From positions 1-8,631 of the forward strand of contig CAKORH010000030.1 of assembly GCA_934101235.1 (NCBI GenBank): a DNA stretch of 8,631 nucleotides, read 5' to 3'. The DNA is from an uncultured Bacilli bacterium. GTDB taxonomy: Bacteria; Bacillota_I; Bacilli_A; RF39; UBA660. Under the pieces are notes generated by a model. The model was not told the origin of the DNA, ran no database searches, and saw only the letters and a list, made by a program, of their open reading frames with translations. The position numbers and the translations under genes are program-made. Positions 5,591 to 8,631 of this stretch are shown one piece after another. Numbering within the stretch: position 1 is the first letter of the stretch; each line of letters starts with the position of its first letter.

Positions 5591-5745
5591 ATGTTCTATT
5601 TTTACAAAATTTCATATTAGCAATATCAATTTCTTTTATAACTTGATCTATAATAAAATCTATTCTGATAATATCCCTTCTCTCACAATAATATTATCAC
5701 TTAAATTTTATTAATTAAACCAATTCGACAAAACATTACAAAACT
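5591..5745 (-). other. Non-genic spacer between the amidase gene and the cysS-side terminator
   Basis: No convincing gene is present. A perfect 9-bp hairpin (TGATAATAT/ATATTATCA, 5691-5699 with 5666-5674) encloses a 16-base loop that contains the Shine-Dalgarno-like AGAAGGG. A frame without an early ATG stays open through to the terminator and ends with the tiny ORF MKFCKNRT (ATG at 5615, stop 5591-5589), which includes one Cys codon and has no Shine-Dalgarno site. A weak promoter-like pair (TTGGTT at 5723-5718 with GATAAT nearby, spacing too long) is also present. The stretch may be a decayed small gene or a leader; neither is proven. Confidence 0.4.
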
Positions 5746-7455
5746 TTATTTAATTTGAAAATATTCCAATATAGAATCTGCTATATTATTTCCAATTTTT
5801 TCTTTATTATCAACTATCCATTTAGCATCATCTTTATAATCATGATGAGCAACCTCTACCAATATTCCAAACGGAACATAATTAGGATTAACTTCTCCTA
5901 AAGAACCATAAGCATATTTTACTCCCCTATTTGCTAAACTATCTTCTTTCTTATAATAAATACTCATTAAGTTATTTTGTATTTTACTTGCCAAAGAATA
6001 AGTTTTACTATCTGGCTCATTTACCCAAGTTTCTATTCCATAAGATAAATGTTCTTCACTCGCATTTGAATGTATTGCAATATGTAAATCAACACCCAAA
6101 TAAGTACTATCAGCAACCCATCTATTTAAATCACCATACTCATTTCTATATACTTTAACACCATAACTTTCTAAACGTTTTTGTATATAGTTTGCAACAT
6201 CATTCATTTCTTTCTTTTCATTAGTATAACCTACTTCACTTACACCTAAATTAGCATTTTGATTAGAAGCACTTAAATATACTTTATAATTACTCTTACT
6301 ACCCACTTTAAAATCAAAACTACTTACAATAGAATCATTCATCTTATCTTTTTTAGCAATAGCCTTAATAGTCATATTATTATTAATTACTATCTTATCT
6401 TTATAAACTAAACTATCTTGATTAGGTTCACTACCATCAGTAGTATAATAAATAATTGCATCCTTATCATCATTTAATAATTCTATTTCAGTACCACTCT
6501 TAATTAAACTATAATTATAATTAGTATAAACTGGTTTTAAACTTTCTTTAGCATTAATAGTAAATTCTACACTTGCCACTTTAGAATAATCTATATAATC
6601 TGCATAACTTGCAGTTATTTTAGCAACGTAAGTAGAAGCCTTATTAAATAAATTATTAGATAATATTATATTTTTATTTTTTATTTCTTTTCTTCTAATT
6701 AATTTATTATTTTGATATAATTCAAAAATATAATTAGTAGCATTATCTCCCCCTTCAAAACTTAAAGGAACATCATCATAATCTTTCATATCTCCATTAC
6801 CAGGATTAATAATATTAATATCTGTAATAGGACTCATCAAATTATAAACATACATACTAGAAATAACCGTACTATCTTCAACAATTTCTAAAAGATATTT
6901 AGTTTTTCTATCTTTAAACAAATCATTCTTAATTACATAAGATTCTCCATTTATTCTAACACTCTTAATTACATCATTATCCTCTTTAATATTTAAATAA
7001 TACTTATTTTTCTTATAATTACCTATAAACTCTACTATATAATCATTCTCATTATCCATTAAAACAGTATTAGTACTAGCTAAAGATAAATCTTCCCACA
7101 TAAAAGTATAAGGTTCTTTGACACTCTTTTTATTTCCATTTTTATCATAAGCAACAACAACAATCTTATATGTTTCATTATATTTTAAATTATCAAAATT
7201 AATTGTCAAACTATTATTTTTTATATTTTCTCTATATACAATTAAGTTCTCAGAATCATAAACAATAACATCATAACTAGTAGCTGCTTTAACATTTTGA
7301 AAATATACATAATAATCTAATCCTATATTATTAACTCTAGTAATTTTAAAACTAGTTAAAAAAGACCCATTATTAACAATAAAAAATGTAACTATACCTG
7401 TAACAGATATAAATAAACATATAACTATTATAATTAAAGGAACTATCTTTTTCAC
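5746..7455 (-). CDS. Membrane-anchored N-acetylmuramoyl-L-alanine amidase with FN3-like and chitobiase-like domains
   Basis: The 569-aa product is a likely extracellular cell-wall hydrolase that cleaves the amide bond between N-acetylmuramic acid and L-Ala in peptidoglycan. Residues 4-27 form a signal anchor. Three beta-rich FN3-like units follow (about 36-120, 126-208 and 212-302), then a chitobiase/hexosaminidase C-terminal-like module with the typical IYYTTDGSEPNQDSLVY (about 308-384). The Amidase_3 domain occupies about 388-566. Visible active-site residues are E413 (NEKKEMN), H462 (LHIAIHSNA) and the probable catalytic E534 (ILVEVAHHD). The usual first zinc ligand of DxGHGG is replaced by SASNQNANLGV (395-405), a variant I associate with a subset of Firmicute amidases. 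The start codon is GTG, with GGAG 8 bases upstream and no better ATG. It lies 16 bases after the DUF3006 gene. Confidence 0.88.
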   Translation of the reverse strand: MKKIVPLIIIVICLFISVTGIVTFFIVNNGSFLTSFKITRVNNIGLDYYVYFQNVKAATSYDVIVYDSENLIVYRENIKNNSLTINFDNLKYNETYKIVVVAYDKNGNKKSVKEPYTFMWEDLSLASTNTVLMDNENDYIVEFIGNYKKNKYYLNIKEDNDVIKSVRINGESYVIKNDLFKDRKTKYLLEIVEDSTVISSMYVYNLMSPITDINIINPGNGDMKDYDDVPLSFEGGDNATNYIFELYQNNKLIRRKEIKNKNIILSNNLFNKASTYVAKITASYADYIDYSKVASVEFTINAKESLKPVYTNYNYSLIKSGTEIELLNDDKDAIIYYTTDGSEPNQDSLVYKDKIVINNNMTIKAIAKKDKMNDSIVSSFDFKVGSKSNYKVYLSASNQNANLGVSEVGYTNEKKEMNDVANYIQKRLESYGVKVYRNEYGDLNRWVADSTYLGVDLHIAIHSNASEEHLSYGIETWVNEPDSKTYSLASKIQNNLMSIYYKKEDSLANRGVKYAYGSLGEVNPNYVPFGILVEVAHHDYKDDAKWIVDNKEKIGNNIADSILEYFQIK

Positions 7456-7471
7456 ACTACCAACTCCATTT

Positions 7472-7684
7472 TTATTTTTTTAATTTATCAAATCTACTTC
7501 TAATATTACTTTTTATTCTATTTGTTTCTTCTTCATCCTTTATATATTTACCATCTTTATATAAAACAATATCTCCTTCACTAACATCATAATTAAACTC
7601 AGTAATCTTAACATCTATCATATCTAAATTATTTCTATTTTCCAATACTACATAATCATTTTCAATTCTATCAACTGTATACAT
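7472..7684 (-). CDS. DUF3006 family small protein
   Basis: The 70-aa product has the N-terminus MYTVDRIENDYVVLENRNNL, typical of the DUF3006 family, followed by a beta-rich segment with EGDIVLYKDGKYIKDEEET and a basic tail (RSRFDKLKK). The family's molecular role is not known. Members often lie beside a ComEC-type metallo-beta-lactamase-fold gene, as here, where this gene starts 15 bases after that gene's stop. It is probably cytosolic, with no signal peptide or TM segment. A Shine-Dalgarno sequence (AAGGTAAGG) lies about 5 bases before the ATG. The close spacing on both sides supports membership of the hydrolase-amidase operon. Confidence 0.8.
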   Translation of the reverse strand: MYTVDRIENDYVVLENRNNLDMIDVKITEFNYDVSEGDIVLYKDGKYIKDEEETNRIKSNIRSRFDKLKK

Positions 7685-7699
7685 AAATGCCTTACCTTT

Positions 7700-8614
7700 C
7701 TAACCATCTATATTAGTTTTAATCTTATTAATTTCTATATTTTTTCCATCACTAACTAATTTTATAGTACCATCAGTATCAGTTCTATAATACTTAATAT
7801 TTAAATTATTAAGTGTTTCCAAAACACTCTTAGTAGGATGTTTATATTTATTATCTTTACCTACAGAAATAATAGCAATATTAGCTTTAACACTTTCTAA
7901 AAATTTCTTACTACTACTATAACTAGAACCATGATGCCCTATTTTAATAACATCAGCCTTAATATCTTTATCTAATAATTTTTTTTCAACACTTTTACTA
8001 GCATCTCCCATAAATAAATACTTAGTATCTAAATAATTTAACTTTAATACTATAGAACAATCATTTATATTTTTATCATTATCATCTACACTTAATACAT
8101 TAAATACTAAATTATTCAATTTGATTTCTTCACCAATTTTAGGTACAGATATTTTATAATCTTTACTTTCTATACTATCAAGCAATTTCTCAAAAAATTT
8201 AGCATTACTAGTAACATCAGGTAAATATATTTTACCAACATCAAATGAGTCAATTATATAACTCATACCACCAATATGATCTTCATGAGGATGAGTACCT
8301 ATAACTATATCTATATCATTTATTTTTAAATCATTTTTAATATAATTTACTAAATTTTCACCATCATTTCTATTACCAGCATCTATTAAGACAGTATCAT
8401 CATTACTTTTTATTAAAATAGAATCTGCTTGTCCTACATCAAAAAAATATATTTCTAAATTACTATCTATATTATTACTTACACTACTTTTATTATCATC
8501 TTTATATGAATAACTATTCTTAAAAATCTCTTGTTTACCATATATTAAACCAATACTAACTACTAATATAAAAATAATAATATTAAATAATTTATTAACT
8601 TTCTTACTCTTCAT
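7700..8614 (-). CDS. ComEC/Rec2-type MBL-fold metallo-hydrolase, membrane-anchored
   Basis: The 304-aa protein has an N-terminal TM anchor (about 9-25) and a Ser/Asn-rich linker to about residue 52, then a metallo-beta-lactamase domain of the type found at the C-terminus of ComEC (COG2333). The opening motif is YFFDVGQADSILIK (56-69). The metal motif THPHEDHIGG (107-116) supplies H108, H110, D112 and H113. NDCSIVL (184-190), FMGDAS (201-206, D204), the HHGS motif (227-230) and KHP (258-260) follow in the family order. All expected metal ligands are present, so it is probably an active phosphodiesterase or nuclease-like enzyme outside the membrane. It lacks the ComEC channel part, so it is a stand-alone enzyme and need not be for DNA uptake. 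AGAGG lies 5 bases before the ATG. Its promoter must lie beyond the right edge. Confidence 0.9.
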   Translation of the reverse strand: MKSKKVNKLFNIIIFILVVSIGLIYGKQEIFKNSYSYKDDNKSSVSNNIDSNLEIYFFDVGQADSILIKSNDDTVLIDAGNRNDGENLVNYIKNDLKINDIDIVIGTHPHEDHIGGMSYIIDSFDVGKIYLPDVTSNAKFFEKLLDSIESKDYKISVPKIGEEIKLNNLVFNVLSVDDNDKNINDCSIVLKLNYLDTKYLFMGDASKSVEKKLLDKDIKADVIKIGHHGSSYSSSKKFLESVKANIAIISVGKDNKYKHPTKSVLETLNNLNIKYYRTDTDGTIKLVSDGKNIEINKIKTNIDG

Positions 8615-8631
8615 AACTACCTCTATAATAT

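Noticed and set aside
5579..5745. T-box riboswitch upstream of cysS
   Set aside because: The conserved AGGGTGGNACCGCG antiterminator element is absent, and no stem I with a specifier loop can be made out.
1..8631. CRISPR array, tRNA, rRNA, insertion sequence or phage genes
   Set aside because: No spaced repeats, tRNA-like cloverleaf, transposase or terminal inverted repeats were seen on either strand.

Overview
The window is very AT-rich and tightly packed, and every supported gene is on the minus strand, so transcription runs from high to low coordinates. The strong Shine-Dalgarno sites (AGGAG/GGAGG), small U-tailed intrinsic terminators, TGG-encoded tryptophans (standard code) and the set of gene families point to a low-GC Firmicute, probably an uncultured gut member of the Bacilli/Erysipelotrichia/RF39-like group or a low-GC Clostridium relative. 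The taxon is an inference; there is no rRNA or other marker here that fixes it.

In transcription order: (a) 8614-5746 is a likely operon of a membrane-anchored ComEC-type metallo-beta-lactamase-fold hydrolase, a 70-aa DUF3006-type protein and a membrane-anchored N-acetylmuramoyl-L-alanine amidase with FN3-like repeats and a chitobiase-like beta-sandwich. About 160 bp of non-genic sequence follows and ends in an intrinsic terminator (5563-5590). (b) 5521-4124 is cysS (cysteinyl-tRNA synthetase), with its own terminator (4063-4091). (c) 4063-3821 is an elaborate leader: a promoter, a 19-codon leader ORF with a good Shine-Dalgarno site, an intrinsic terminator whose 5' arm is the end of that ORF, a second intrinsic terminator and a mutually exclusive alternative hairpin. 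It precedes an ABC-F ATPase gene (3820-2873). This is the layout expected of ribosome-mediated attenuation of an antibiotic-responsive ABC-F gene. The ABC-F gene itself has lost most of its second ATPase domain by what looks like an in-frame internal deletion. (d) 2823-1453 encodes a COG2509-type FAD-dependent dehydrogenase with a four-cysteine cluster. (e) A promoter at 1417-1445 begins a unit of two exported or membrane proteins that share a signal peptide plus a 'DSGFDSSWDS' segment (1391-984 and 959-102). The second carries a TM helix, a TIM44-like domain and a zinc ribbon. The unit continues into a partial cytosolic TIM44-like paralogue cut by the left edge.

The main points of interest are the ABC-F attenuator together with the amputated ABC-F protein, and the small TIM44-like/WDS-repeat membrane cluster. 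Two annotation starts are corrected from context: ABC-F begins at the ATG at 3820, not the upstream GTG, and CysS begins at 5521, not 5578.
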